Positions 46,885 through 57,378 of a DNA stretch of 64,000 bases are shown in pieces. The notes under the pieces were generated by a model. That model saw only the letters and a list, made by a program, of their open reading frames with translations. It searched no databases and was not told the origin of the DNA. How positions within the stretch are numbered: the first letter of the stretch is position 1; each line of letters opens with the position of its first letter. The stretch lies in assembly GCF_009720745.1 (NCBI RefSeq), contig NZ_WNKX01000012.1, positions 62,001-126,000 of the forward strand, read 5' to 3'. Origin of the DNA: Massilia eburnea (GTDB taxonomy: Bacteria > Pseudomonadota > Gammaproteobacteria > Burkholderiales > Burkholderiaceae_D). A program made the position numbers and the translations under genes.

Positions 46885-48948
46885 TTATTCTTTCTTGCGC
46901 GGCGGGCCGACGGGCGGCTTCTCCGCTGCAGGGGCCGGAGCCGGGGCTGGCGGCGGCGCAGGCTGGTTCGTTTGCTGCTGGGCCGCGGCACGGCGCTCGG
47001 TGGCCGCCTCCACGTCCGCCTCAGGCAAGTCTTCCACCGGCACGTTGACCGCATCTTCTTTCGGCACCGGCGTCGTGTCCTTGCCTTCCGGACGCTTGCC
47101 AAGCAGCCAGTAGTCCAGCACCTTGCGCGCAATCGGCGCCGCTTCCGCACCGCCGAAGCCCGCGTTTTCCACGATCAGCGCCAGCACAATCTTCGGCTTG
47201 TCGGCCGGAGCAAAGGCGGTGAACCATGCGTTGTCGCGCAGGCGTTCGTCGATCTTGGAAGCGTTGTATTTTTCGTTGGCCTTGATCGCCACCACCTGCG
47301 CGGTACCGGTCTTGCCGCCCACGCTATAGCCGGCATTCAGGAAGGCGCGGTAGCCCGTCGCACCAGGCTCGGTCGTCACGCCCACCATCGCATTCTTGAT
47401 GAAATCGACGTTTTCTTTCTTGAGCGGGATGCGGTAGCTCTCCTTCGGCACGGTCAGCGAGCGCTTGCGCGTGCCGCCGTCTTCGATGATCTTCACCAGG
47501 TGGGGCTTCATCACCACGCCATCATTGGCCAGGTTGGCCACCGCGTGCGCCACCTGCAGCGGCGTATAGGAGTTGAAGCCGGAGCCGTTGGACACCGAAA
47601 TCGTATCGCCGCCCACCCACTTGCCGGCTTGCGGGTTGCGCCTGAAACGGGCGCGCTTCCATTCCTGCGACGGCAGCACGCCGGTCTTTTCGTTTTCCAG
47701 GTCGATGCCGGTCTTTTCACCGAAACCGAAGGGCTTCATGAAATCGTGGATCAAGTCGATCCCCATGTCGCGGCCCAGGATGTAGTAGTAGGTGTTGCAG
47801 GACACAACGATGGACTTGCGCATGTCGACCGTGCCGTGGCCGCCCGCCACGTCGTCGCGGAACTTGTGGTCGCCGAGGTAGAAGAAGCCCGGGTCGAAAA
47901 TCGCCTGGCTTGGTGTACGCTTGCCGGTTTCAAGCGCCGCCAGCGCCATAAAAGGCTTGAAGGTCGAGCCGGGAGCGTAAGTGCCCGACAGCGGACGGTT
48001 CATCAGCGGTTTGTCGAGCGAGGTATTGAGTTCGTTCCAGCTTTGCGCATCGATGCCGTCAACGAACAGGTTGGGATCGTAGCCCGGGCGCGAGACATAG
48101 GCCAGCACGTCGCCGGTCGCAGGCTCGATAGCCACCAGGGCGCCGCGGCGCTCGCCGAAGGCCTCTTCCGCCACCTTCTGCAATTCGATGTCGACCGACA
48201 GGATGAGATTGGAGCCTGGCGTAGCCGGTGTGCGCGACAGGGTGCGGATGGCGCGGCCGCCGGCGGTCTTCTCGACTTCCTCGTAGCCGGTAATGCCGTG
48301 CAGCTGGCGTTCGTAGCTCTTTTCCAGCCCTTCCTTGCCGATGTATTCGGTGCCGTTGTAGTTCGCTTCGTACTCCGTGCCTTCCAGCGCCTTGGCTTCG
48401 GACTGGTTGATGCGGCCGATATAGCCCACCACGTGCGAAGCCACCTCGCCCAGCGGGTACTGGCGGAACAGGCGCGCCTGGATATCGACGCCGGGGAAGC
48501 GGAAACGGTTGGCGGCAAAGCGCGCTACTTCTTCGTCGGTGAGCCGGCTGCGCAGCGGAATGCTGGTGAAGCTCTTGGTGTCTTCCATGAGCTTCTTGAA
48601 GCGGCGGCGGTCCTTGGGCTGGATGTCGACCAGCTTGGCCAGTTCGTCGATCACGTCTTCCAGCGGCGCGGCCAGCTTGGACGGCGTGATTTCCAGCGTG
48701 ATCGCGGAGTAATTGCGGGCCAGGACCACGCCGTTGCGGTCGAGGATCAGGCCGCGGTTAGGCACGATCGGCACCACCGCAATGCGGTTGTCCTCGGCCT
48801 TGGCGATGTAGTCGCTATGCTTGATCACCTGCAGCCAGATGAAGCGGGCCAGCAGCAGCGCGAAGCAAAAGAAGACCAGCCCGCCCAGAACGGACAGGCG
48901 CACCCGGAAGCGGTGCAGGTCTTGCTCTGTATTCTTAAACTCGGTCAT
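46885..48948 (-). CDS. mrdA: Penicillin-binding protein 2
   Basis: This 687-residue elongation transpeptidase has an N-terminal membrane anchor (LSVLGGLVFFCFALLLARFI), a pedestal domain and the transpeptidase domain. The active serine is Ser328 in APGSTFKPFMALAAL, with the KTG motif in GGKTGTAQ. A C-terminal tail of about 55 residues is rich in Pro, Ala and Glu and has no known domain. It lies between mreD (2 bp gap) and rodA. Confidence 0.95.
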   Translation of the reverse strand: MTEFKNTEQDLHRFRVRLSVLGGLVFFCFALLLARFIWLQVIKHSDYIAKAEDNRIAVVPIVPNRGLILDRNGVVLARNYSAITLEITPSKLAAPLEDVIDELAKLVDIQPKDRRRFKKLMEDTKSFTSIPLRSRLTDEEVARFAANRFRFPGVDIQARLFRQYPLGEVASHVVGYIGRINQSEAKALEGTEYEANYNGTEYIGKEGLEKSYERQLHGITGYEEVEKTAGGRAIRTLSRTPATPGSNLILSVDIELQKVAEEAFGERRGALVAIEPATGDVLAYVSRPGYDPNLFVDGIDAQSWNELNTSLDKPLMNRPLSGTYAPGSTFKPFMALAALETGKRTPSQAIFDPGFFYLGDHKFRDDVAGGHGTVDMRKSIVVSCNTYYYILGRDMGIDLIHDFMKPFGFGEKTGIDLENEKTGVLPSQEWKRARFRRNPQAGKWVGGDTISVSNGSGFNSYTPLQVAHAVANLANDGVVMKPHLVKIIEDGGTRKRSLTVPKESYRIPLKKENVDFIKNAMVGVTTEPGATGYRAFLNAGYSVGGKTGTAQVVAIKANEKYNASKIDERLRDNAWFTAFAPADKPKIVLALIVENAGFGGAEAAPIARKVLDYWLLGKRPEGKDTTPVPKEDAVNVPVEDLPEADVEAATERRAAAQQQTNQPAPPPAPAPAPAAEKPPVGPPRKKE

Positions 48949-48950
48949 GC

Positions 48951-49463
48951 TCAGATCGGACGCGTGTGGTCTTTATCGACGGCGCGGCGCTGCGGCGCCA
49001 GCAGCAGCATGGTCGCCAGTGGCCACAGCAAGGCGGCAACCACGCTTTCAACGAAGAAGAACCAGCCGGGGAATTTACCGGAGACCAGCAGGCGCACCAC
49101 CATCTGCACCGTTTGCGCCAGCAGCAGCAGCGGCAGCACGTGCAGGATTTGCGTCGTCACCTTGAACCACAGGATCCGGCGGTGCAGCATGATGGCGAAG
49201 TAAGACAGCAGCGTGTAGGCCAGCGCATTCTCCCCCAGCAGCGAAGCGTCGTGAACGTCCATCAGCAAGCCAAGGCAGAAAGCGGTGCCGATACCGACCT
49301 TGCGCGGCTGGTGCACGCCCCAGAACACGAGCGTCAGCGCCACGAAGTCAGGCGCCGCGATAAAGCGCCCCCATGGCAGCATGTTGAGCAGCACTGCGCA
49401 CAACATGCTGAACGCAATGAACAGCGGGCTGACCGGCAGCAGGATATATTGTGGACGGTTCAT
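48951..49463 (-). CDS. mreD: Rod shape-determining protein MreD
   Basis: This 170-residue membrane protein has about five hydrophobic helices, with YILLPVSPLFIAFSMLCAVL near the start and ENALAYTLLSYFAIMLHRRI in the middle. It is placed by position between mreC (4 bp overlap) and mrdA (2 bp gap). MreD bridges MreC to the elongasome. Confidence 0.93.
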   Translation of the reverse strand: MNRPQYILLPVSPLFIAFSMLCAVLLNMLPWGRFIAAPDFVALTLVFWGVHQPRKVGIGTAFCLGLLMDVHDASLLGENALAYTLLSYFAIMLHRRILWFKVTTQILHVLPLLLLAQTVQMVVRLLVSGKFPGWFFFVESVVAALLWPLATMLLLAPQRRAVDKDHTRPI

Positions 49464-50497
49464 CGCTTGGCCTCCTTCGGCGCTGGTGCAGCCGGCGTAC
49501 CGCCCGCGGCAGGCGCCGGGCCGGCTGCCTTGGCCGGCGTGGCCGGTGCCGCTGCGGCCGGCGCCGCGGCGCCTTTGGCCGCTGCCGCATCGGCGGCTTC
49601 CGCCTTGGCTTTCTTCTTGCCCGGTTTGGTGGCCGGCTCTTCCTCAGGGGGACGCGGCGGCATGTCCGGCAGCGACATCAGGATCAGCAGCGCGGTATTG
49701 CGCTGGATGCCCGCCAGCGGCGCGCACACCACGTGGCCGAAAGCGCCCGCCGCATTGCTTTCCACCTGCACCACGCGCGCCACGGCCAAGCCGGCCGGGT
49801 ACACGCCGTCGATGCCGGAAGTGATCAGGATATCGCCCACCACCACGTCGGCAGTCGGCTCCATGAAGCGCAGGTCCAGGTTGCCCGACTGGCCACGGCC
49901 AACCGCCACCGAACGCAGGCCGTTGCGCAGCACCTGCACCGGAATCGCCTGCTCCTTGTCGGTCAGCAGCGTCACTTCGGAGGTGAACGGGAATACGCGC
50001 GTCACCTGCCCCACTACGCCCTGGTTGTCGATCACGGGCAAGCCGGTGGTCACCCCATCCTGGGTGCCGCGGTTCAGGACAACCTTGCGCGTGAATACAT
50101 CGCGCGCTTCATACAGGATCTCGGCGAGCTGCGACTTGCCCGGCACGCGCTGCTGCGCGTCCAGCAGCTTGCGCAGCTGGTTGTTCTCGGCCTGGTAGAG
50201 CTGCGCCTGCTGCAAGGCTTGCGATGCGGCGATCTGCTGTTGCTGCAGCAGGCTGACCTGCTTTTCCAGCTTCGACAGCGTGGAGAAGTAGTCGCCCATG
50301 CCGTACATGGCATCGCGCGGCAGCAGGGCGATCTTCTGCAGGGGATAAAGGACGAAGCCGACGCCCTGCCGCAGCGCCGACAGCGCGTTGACGCGCGAGT
50401 CGGCCAGCAGCAGCGCGATCGAAATGCACGCGAACACCATCATCTTGAAACGGGCGGACGCGCCTTGCTTGAACAGTGGCGGTGGACTGTATTCCAT
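49460..50497 (-). CDS. mreC: Rod shape-determining protein MreC
   Basis: This 345-residue protein has one N-terminal helix (FKMMVFACISIALLLADSRV), a coiled coil (about 70-110, KLEKQVSLLQQQQIAASQAL) and the periplasmic beta domain with GVYPAGLAVARVVQVES. The last 65 residues are an Ala/Pro/Lys-rich tail without a known domain. It couples the wall enzymes PBP2 and RodA to cytoplasmic MreB. It overlaps mreD by 4 bp. Confidence 0.94.
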   Translation of the reverse strand: MEYSPPPLFKQGASARFKMMVFACISIALLLADSRVNALSALRQGVGFVLYPLQKIALLPRDAMYGMGDYFSTLSKLEKQVSLLQQQQIAASQALQQAQLYQAENNQLRKLLDAQQRVPGKSQLAEILYEARDVFTRKVVLNRGTQDGVTTGLPVIDNQGVVGQVTRVFPFTSEVTLLTDKEQAIPVQVLRNGLRSVAVGRGQSGNLDLRFMEPTADVVVGDILITSGIDGVYPAGLAVARVVQVESNAAGAFGHVVCAPLAGIQRNTALLILMSLPDMPPRPPEEEPATKPGKKKAKAEAADAAAAKGAAAPAAAAPATPAKAAGPAPAAGGTPAAPAPKEAKR

Positions 50498-50508
50498 GTC
50501 TTAGAATT

Positions 50509-50536
50509 AACAAGGGCAGCTTGCGCTGCCCCTTTT
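50509..50536 (-). terminator. Hairpin between mreB and mreC (attenuator)
   Basis: GGGCAGC (50514-50520) pairs with GCTGCCC (50525-50531) around a tetraloop that reads GCAA on the minus strand. Only a weak T-rich tract (TTGTTAATT) follows. It lies between mreB and mreC, so it probably reduces read-through into mreC rather than ending transcription fully. Confidence 0.6.
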
Positions 50537-50544
50537 ACTCACTC

Positions 50545-51827
<1,283 letters not shown>

Positions 51828-52127
51828 ATGTCCCTGACACTGAACGACGTTAATCGCATCGCCAAACTGGCCCAGTTGGAGATGGACGAAGCCCATTCGG
51901 CCAATATGCTGGACAAACTGAACGGCATTTTTGCGCTGGCCGAGCAGATGCAGGCTGTCGACACCGAGGGCGTCGCCCCGCTGTCCCACCCGCTGGCCAA
52001 CGCCATGCAGGTCGCCCTGCGCCTGCGCGAGGACGTGGCCACAGAGCCGAATCGCCGCGAGGAGTACCAGAAGGTGGCGCCGAAGACTGAGGATGGCCTG
52101 TATCTGGTGCCGAAGGTGATCGAATAA
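51828..52127 (+). CDS. gatC: Glutamyl-tRNA(Gln)/aspartyl-tRNA(Asn) amidotransferase subunit C
   Basis: This 99-residue subunit begins MSLTLNDVNRIAKLAQLEMD and continues GIFALAEQMQAVDTEGVAPL, the GatC pattern. It stabilises the GatA-GatB complex, which converts Glu-tRNA(Gln) or Asp-tRNA(Asn) to the correct amide form. It heads the gatC-gatA-gatB operon. A repeat element (copy B) begins at the last base of its stop codon and fills most of the gap to gatA. Confidence 0.95.
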   Translation: MSLTLNDVNRIAKLAQLEMDEAHSANMLDKLNGIFALAEQMQAVDTEGVAPLSHPLANAMQVALRLREDVATEPNRREEYQKVAPKTEDGLYLVPKVIE

Positions 52128-52228
52128 AACCCGGTAAACCTGGGTCAGACCCAAGGGGCTGGCCCGATCGGCGACCGCCGCGTCATACAGGGTCTGACCC
52201 TTGGGTCTGACCCCGCCTTACCGGGTTT
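52127..52228. repeat. Dispersed palindromic element, copy B (102 bp)
   Basis: Terminal inverted repeats at 52127-52152 and 52203-52228 match at 23 of 26 positions and begin AAACCCGGTAA. GGGTCTGACCC occurs twice in direct order (52190-52200 and 52203-52213), and GGGTCAGACCC at 52142-52152. The element sits between gatC and gatA inside the operon, so it will be transcribed and can fold into a long hairpin. Confidence 0.88.
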
Positions 52229-52242
52229 AAAAAGGAAAACGA

Positions 52243-53718
52243 ATGCACACCAAAACAATCAAAGAGCTCTCCGAGCTCCTGCAAAAAAAGGAAGTCAGCG
52301 CCGTCCAACTGGCGACCCACTTCCTGGACCGAATTGAAAAAAGCGACCTGAACGCCTTCCTGCACGTGGACCGCGCCCTGACGCTGGCCCAGGCCGCAGA
52401 AGCCGACAAGCGCATCGCCGCTGGCACAGCAACGCCCCTGACCGGCGTGCCGATCGCGCACAAGGACATCTTCGTGACGCAAGGCTGGCGCTCGACCGCC
52501 GGCTCGAAGATGCTGGCCAACTACACCAGCCCCTTCGACGCCACCGTGGTGCAGAAGATGCTGGACGCCGGCATGGTCAACCTCGGCAAGCTAAATTGCG
52601 ACGAATTCGCCATGGGTTCCTCGAACGAGAACTCGGCCTTCGGCGCCGTGAAAAACCCTTGGGATAAAGCAGCCGTTCCAGGCGGCTCCTCCGGCGGCTC
52701 CGCAGCGGCTGTTGCAGCGCGACTGGCACCAGGCGTCACCGGCACCGACACCGGCGGCTCGATCCGCCAGCCGGCATCGTTCTGCGGCATCACCGGCATC
52801 AAGCCAACCTACGGCCGCGCATCGCGCTTCGGCATGATCGCTTTCGCCTCCTCGCTCGACCAGGCCGGCCCGATGGCGCAAACCGCCGAAGACTGCGCGC
52901 TGCTGCTGTCCACCATGACCGGCTTTGACGAACGCGATTCGACCAGCCTGACCGCTGAACAGGGCAACGCCGCCGAAGACTTCACCCGCGACCTGAACAA
53001 GCCGCTGGCCGGCCTGCGCATCGGCGTACCGAAAGAATACTTCGGCGAAGGCCTTGCTGCCGACGTGGAAAAGGCCGTGCGCGCCGCGCTGGCCAAGTTC
53101 GTGGAACTGGGCGCCACCCTGGTCGACATCTCCCTGCCGAACACCGCGCTGTCGATTCCTGCGTATTACATGATTGCTCCGGCGGAAGCCTCGTCCAACC
53201 TGTCGCGCTTTGACGGCGTGCGCTACGGCCACCGCGCCGAAGGCTACAAGGACCTGCAGGACATGTACAAGAAGAGCCGCGCCGAAGGCTTCGGTCCCGA
53301 AGTACAGCGCCGCATCATGGTCGGCACCTACATCCTGTGCCACGGCTACTACGACGCCTACTACCTGAAAGCGCAGAAGATCCGCCGCAAGATCACCCAG
53401 GACTTCGCCAATGTGCTGGGCAGCCAGTGCGACGTGATCATGGGCCCTGTGGCCCCGACCGTGGCCTGGGACCTGGGCTCGAAGGCCGACGATCCGGTAG
53501 CGAACTATCTGGCCGACATCTTCACCCTGTCCACCAGCCTGGCCGGCTTGCCTGGCATGTCCATCCCTTGCGGTTTCGGCGAAGGCGAAAAGAACGCCAA
53601 GCGCCCGGTCGGCCTGCAAATCATCGGCAACTACTTCGCTGAAGCGAAGCTGCTGAATGTGGCCCACCAGTTCCAGCAAGCGACCGATTGGCACAAGCGC
53701 GCACCGAGCGGCATCTGA
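52243..53718 (+). CDS. gatA: Glutamyl-tRNA(Gln)/aspartyl-tRNA(Asn) amidotransferase subunit A
   Basis: This 491-residue amidase-signature protein supplies ammonia from glutamine. The Ser-cisSer-Lys triad is visible: lysine in [24 protein letters not shown] and the nucleophile serine region [17 protein letters not shown]. It starts at an ATG preceded by AAGGAAAACGA, just downstream of repeat copy B. It is followed by gatB after 14 bp. Confidence 0.97.
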   Translation: MHTKTIKELSELLQKKEVSAVQLATHFLDRIEKSDLNAFLHVDRALTLAQAAEADKRIAAGTATPLTGVPIAHKDIFVTQGWRSTAGSKMLANYTSPFDATVVQKMLDAGMVNLGKLNCDEFAMGSSNENSAFGAVKNPWDKAAVPGGSSGGSAAAVAARLAPGVTGTDTGGSIRQPASFCGITGIKPTYGRASRFGMIAFASSLDQAGPMAQTAEDCALLLSTMTGFDERDSTSLTAEQGNAAEDFTRDLNKPLAGLRIGVPKEYFGEGLAADVEKAVRAALAKFVELGATLVDISLPNTALSIPAYYMIAPAEASSNLSRFDGVRYGHRAEGYKDLQDMYKKSRAEGFGPEVQRRIMVGTYILCHGYYDAYYLKAQKIRRKITQDFANVLGSQCDVIMGPVAPTVAWDLGSKADDPVANYLADIFTLSTSLAGLPGMSIPCGFGEGEKNAKRPVGLQIIGNYFAEAKLLNVAHQFQQATDWHKRAPSGI

Positions 53719-53732
53719 TAAGGAAAAAGAAT

Positions 53733-55193
53733 ATGGAATGGGAAGTCGTCATCGGTATTGAGAACCACGTACAGCTCACTACCGAATCCAAAATTTTCAG
53801 CGGCTCGCCGACCAGGTTCGGCGCCGAACCAAACACCCAGGCCAGCCCGGTTGACCTGGCGCTGCCAGGCGTGCTGCCTGTGATGAACAAGCAAGCGGTC
53901 GACCGCGCGATCCGCTTCGGCCTGGCCGTAGGCGCGAAAGTGGCGCCGCAATCGATCTTCGCCCGCAAGAACTACTTCTACCCTGACCTGCCGAAGGGCT
54001 ACCAGATCTCGCAGTTCGAAGATCCGGTGGTCCAGGGCGGCCAGCTGACTTTCGGCTTCGAGAAAGATGGCCAGTTCGTCACCCGCACCGTGAACCTGAC
54101 CCGCGCTCACCTCGAGGAAGACGCAGGCAAGTCGCTGCACGAGGACTACCACGGCATGTCGGGCATCGACCTGAACCGCGCCGGCACCCCGCTGCTGGAG
54201 ATCGTGTCCGAACCAGAGATCCGCTCCGCAGCCGAAGCCGTGGCCTACTGCAAGGCCTTGCACGGCCTGGTGATGTGGCTGGGCATCTGCGATGGCAATA
54301 TGCAGGAAGGCTCCTTCCGCTGCGACATCAACGTATCAGTACGCCCGAAAGGCCAGAAGGAATTCGGCACCCGCTGCGAGATCAAGAACCTGAACTCCTT
54401 CCGCTTCATCGAAGAAGCCGTGCACGTTGAAGTCGCGCGCCAGATCGAGCTGATCGAAGATGGCGGCAAGGTAGTGCAAGCGACCCGCCTGTACGATCCG
54501 GACAAGAAGGTCACCCGCGAAATGCGCACCAAAGAAGATGCGCAGGATTACCGTTACTTCCCTGACCCGGACCTGCCACCTCTGACCATCGGCGCCGACT
54601 GGATCGAGCGAGTGAAAGCCTCCATGCCGGAACTGCCGGCCGTGATGCGCGCACGCTTCGTGGAAGAGTACAAGCTGCCGGAATACGATTCGCTGGTCCT
54701 GACCGCTTCCAAGGGAATGGCTACCTACTTCGAAGCGGTGGTTGCCGCTGCGGGCAAGGAGAACGCGAAAGCTGCCGCCAACTGGCTGATGGGCGACGTG
54801 TCCTCGACCCTGAACCGCGAAGGCGTGGAAATCACCGAGGCGCCGGTGCGGCCGGCGCAGCTGGCCGGTATGCTGAAGCGCATTGCCGACGGCACGATCT
54901 CCAACAAGATCGCGAAGGAAGTGTTTGGCGCGATGTGGGAAGCGAAGTCGGAAGATCCTGACTTGGTTGATGTGATCATCGAGCAGAAGGGCCTGAAGCA
55001 GATTTCCGACACCGGCGCGCTGGAAGCAATCGTCAACGAGGTGATCGCCAACAATGAGAAGTCGGTTGAGCAGTACCGTGCTGGCAAGGAAGCGGCGATC
55101 AACGCGTTGATCGGCCAGGCGATGAAGGCTTCGAAGGGTAAGGCGAATCCGGCGCAGCTGACCGAGCTGCTGAAGAAGAAGCTGGCCTCCTAA
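53733..55193 (+). CDS. gatB: Glutamyl-tRNA(Gln)/aspartyl-tRNA(Asn) amidotransferase subunit B
   Basis: This 486-residue subunit binds and activates the mischarged tRNA. It begins [20 protein letters not shown] and shows the conserved [19 protein letters not shown] and [18 protein letters not shown]. The C-terminal YqeY-like domain (about 340-486) ends [12 protein letters not shown]. The start at 53733 follows AAGGAAAAAG; an upstream in-frame start lies within gatA. Repeat copy C begins within its stop codon. Confidence 0.97.
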   Translation: MEWEVVIGIENHVQLTTESKIFSGSPTRFGAEPNTQASPVDLALPGVLPVMNKQAVDRAIRFGLAVGAKVAPQSIFARKNYFYPDLPKGYQISQFEDPVVQGGQLTFGFEKDGQFVTRTVNLTRAHLEEDAGKSLHEDYHGMSGIDLNRAGTPLLEIVSEPEIRSAAEAVAYCKALHGLVMWLGICDGNMQEGSFRCDINVSVRPKGQKEFGTRCEIKNLNSFRFIEEAVHVEVARQIELIEDGGKVVQATRLYDPDKKVTREMRTKEDAQDYRYFPDPDLPPLTIGADWIERVKASMPELPAVMRARFVEEYKLPEYDSLVLTASKGMATYFEAVVAAAGKENAKAAANWLMGDVSSTLNREGVEITEAPVRPAQLAGMLKRIADGTISNKIAKEVFGAMWEAKSEDPDLVDVIIEQKGLKQISDTGALEAIVNEVIANNEKSVEQYRAGKEAAINALIGQAMKASKGKANPAQLTELLKKKLAS

Positions 55194-55365
55194 ACCCGGT
55201 AAACCTGGGTCTGACCCAAGGGTCAGACCCCGTCTGCGGCGCAGCCAAGGGTAACGGTTGTGCGCAGTTGACCTTCGTCGAAAGTCAAATACTTAGCCCC
55301 AACCCCGTTGGCCGGGAGATCATACAGGGTCTGACACTTGTGTCAGACCCTGGTTTACCGGGTTC
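55192..55365. repeat. Dispersed palindromic element, copy C (174 bp)
   Basis: The left terminal repeat (55192-55217) and the reverse complement of the right one (55341-55365) agree except at three positions. GGGTCTGACCC and GGGTCAGACCC (55207-55217 and 55220-55230) are two bases apart. A unique middle of about 85 bp makes this copy longer than the other two. It spans the gap between gatB and a convergent hydrolase gene and contains the hydrolase stop codon. Confidence 0.85.
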
Positions 55366-56222
55366 GAAAGGTGCGCGCACATCCACCGCAAAATATCAGC
55401 GAAGATTTCCTCGCGATTCACCTCATTGAAATTCTCGTGGTAATTCTCATGCTGCACATGGCACTCCAGCAGCTTAGGATCAACCATCGCCAGCAAATCC
55501 AAAGTAGCCTTCGGATCCGCCAGCTTATCATCCCCCGCCACAACAGCGTATAACGGCCAGCGCCAGGTCGGCATCAGCGACGCCAGCCCCTTCTGCGCCC
55601 CTTGCAACGCCACCCCAAACCGCACCGTACACTCGCTCGCTCGCACATTGTCCGCCTCATCGCGATGATGACGCGCAGTAATCGCCACATCATGCGTCAG
55701 CAAGTCCGTCAACGAAGCCATCGGCACTTTCATGGTCGGCAGCAAAGTCGCCAGCACCCCAGACAGCTTTTCAAGCACCGCAGGCACCTTGATCGCATTC
55801 ACGTAATACGGAGAAGACAGCACAAAGCCCTTCACCAGCGGATCGCGCTCCAGCCGTTCAAGCCCGAAACGCGTCGCAATCAGCGCTCCCATCGAATGTC
55901 CCATGATGAACACTGGCATACCAGGGAAGTGCTGCTTGACCCAATGCTGGAACAGCTCCACTTCCTCAATAAAGATGCCAAAGTCCGGAATATCCACCCG
56001 TCGCGCATTCTCATGCCCGCACAGATCGAACGCCACCGTGGCGAAGCGATGCTGCTTGAAATACAGCGCCGGCGTCACATAATCACCCGCATGTGCCAAC
56101 CCGCCGTGGATCGCCAGCAGCACGCCAGCCGGAGCCTCCAACGGCTCCCAGATATGGATCTTGCGTTCAGCGCCGTGCCGGCCCTTGAAAGTGGCAAAGC
56201 GGTCTTCGGAGAATCGGTTCAT
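55320..56222 (-). CDS. Alpha/beta hydrolase (monoacylglycerol lipase-like)
   Basis: This 300-residue protein has the nucleophile elbow GHSMG in FIMGHSMGALIATRF, the oxyanion region LLAIHGGLAHAGDYV and a late aspartate (VAGDDKLADP) and histidine (NYHENFNEV). It resembles lysophospholipase/monoacylglycerol lipase family serine aminopeptidase-S33 domains. The final about 15 residues (NPVNQGLTQVSDPV) are encoded by repeat copy C, so the native end probably lay just before them. The upstream 124-residue gene is 4 bp away. Confidence 0.9.
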   Translation of the reverse strand: MNRFSEDRFATFKGRHGAERKIHIWEPLEAPAGVLLAIHGGLAHAGDYVTPALYFKQHRFATVAFDLCGHENARRVDIPDFGIFIEEVELFQHWVKQHFPGMPVFIMGHSMGALIATRFGLERLERDPLVKGFVLSSPYYVNAIKVPAVLEKLSGVLATLLPTMKVPMASLTDLLTHDVAITARHHRDEADNVRASECTVRFGVALQGAQKGLASLMPTWRWPLYAVVAGDDKLADPKATLDLLAMVDPKLLECHVQHENYHENFNEVNREEIFADILRWMCAHLSNPVNQGLTQVSDPV

Positions 56223-56226
56223 TCGG

Positions 56227-56601
56227 TCAGGAGGAAATGCTCAACGCAATACCCATCTCCAGCAACAGCGAGAGATCGGCCAGCGTAAAGTCGAGAGTGG
56301 ATGCGCCCTGTGCAGGCGCGGCAGGAGCAAAAGCAAGGCGCAATTCAGCCTGGATCGGCGCCACGTCAAAGGTGATGCCGCGCGCTTGGCATTCGTGCAG
56401 ATAGGCGCGCACCTGGCGCATCAAGGCGTCGGGATCGGCGTCCGTGCCCAGCGTGGCATAGAAGCCGTGGTCAATGCGGGTACGGCCGGTCGGGCTGGTG
56501 TCGCCCTTTTTCCAGTCGCTTTCGGGCTCGCTGGGGAGCCCGTCCCGCACATCCGCCACGGCGGCCTGGTCGCCGTACACCTTGAGCGTTGCGATGTTCA
56601 T
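56227..56601 (-). CDS. Hypothetical protein, DUF4279-like
   Basis: This 124-residue protein has no signal peptide. Its N-terminal pattern IATLKVYGDQAAVADVRDGL and SEPESDWKKGDTSP recalls DUF4279 domains, which share a conserved trailing WKKGD-type motif. I am not sure of the assignment. It sits 4 bp before the hydrolase gene on the same strand, so they may be cotranscribed. Confidence 0.65.
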   Translation of the reverse strand: MNIATLKVYGDQAAVADVRDGLPSEPESDWKKGDTSPTGRTRIDHGFYATLGTDADPDALMRQVRAYLHECQARGITFDVAPIQAELRLAFAPAAPAQGASTLDFTLADLSLLLEMGIALSISS

Positions 56602-56673
56602 TACTTTCCTCGTTCCAATGTTGTAAGGAAGTAATCGCAGTCTAGCACAACGCCCGCCCGGCGCCAGCGTGCT

Positions 56674-57330
56674 TTATACGACGCCGTAGCGTGAACGGTA
56701 AGCCGCCACCGCGTCCTTGTATTGCGCAAGCGACGGGTCGGCCGACAGGTAGGCGAACAGGTCGGCCAGGTTGCCGATCGAGATCACCGGGATACCGTAG
56801 TTCTTGCTCACTTCCTGCACCGCCGACAACTCGGACATCTGGCCATCCTTGCCGCCACGTTCCATGCGGTCCAGCGCGATCAGCACGGCGCAAGGCTCGG
56901 CGCCTGCGTTGCGGATCATTTCCACCGACTCGCGCACCGACGTGCCGGCCGAGATCACGTCGTCAATAATGACAACCTTGCCAGTCAGCTTGGCGCCCAC
57001 CAGGGTACCGCCTTCGCCGTGGTCCTTGGCTTCCTTGCGGTTGTAAGCGAAGGACGTGTTGCGGCCCTTGGCTGCCAGCGCCATCGAGGTGGCCGACGCC
57101 AGGGTGATGCCCTTGTAGGCCGGGCCAAACAGCATGTCAAATTCAACGCCGGAATCCAGCAGGGTCTGGGCGTAGAAGTCAGCCAGCCTGGCCAAAGTCG
57201 CGCCGTCGTGGAACAGGCCAGCGTTGAAGAAATAGGGCGACTGGCGCCCTGCTTTGGTCGTAAACTCGCCGAATTTCAGCACTCCCGCCTGTACGGAAAA
57301 CGCGATAAACTCTTGCCTCAAATTGCTCAT
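56674..57330 (-). CDS. pyrE: Orotate phosphoribosyltransferase
   Basis: This 218-residue enzyme makes orotidine monophosphate from orotate and PRPP. The start MSNLRQEF was chosen over one 7 codons upstream. Motifs are TKAGRQSPYFFNAGLF, FGPAYKGITLA and the PRPP loop VVIIDDVISAGTSVRESVE. It is divergent from xth with 48 bp between the starts, a common arrangement. Confidence 0.96.
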   Translation of the reverse strand: MSNLRQEFIAFSVQAGVLKFGEFTTKAGRQSPYFFNAGLFHDGATLARLADFYAQTLLDSGVEFDMLFGPAYKGITLASATSMALAAKGRNTSFAYNRKEAKDHGEGGTLVGAKLTGKVVIIDDVISAGTSVRESVEMIRNAGAEPCAVLIALDRMERGGKDGQMSELSAVQEVSKNYGIPVISIGNLADLFAYLSADPSLAQYKDAVAAYRSRYGVV

Positions 57331-57378
57331 AGTGCACCCATCCTTGTTCAAAGTGCCGATATTTTAACCGGAACACCT

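Noticed and set aside
46972-49203. Long open frame antisense to mrdA and mreD
   Set aside because: Opposite intact rod-shape genes; low-complexity composition.
52183-52482. Minus-strand frame of 99 codons ending in repeat copy B
   Set aside because: It is a shadow of gatA; its tail resembles the hydrolase tail only because both use the same element.
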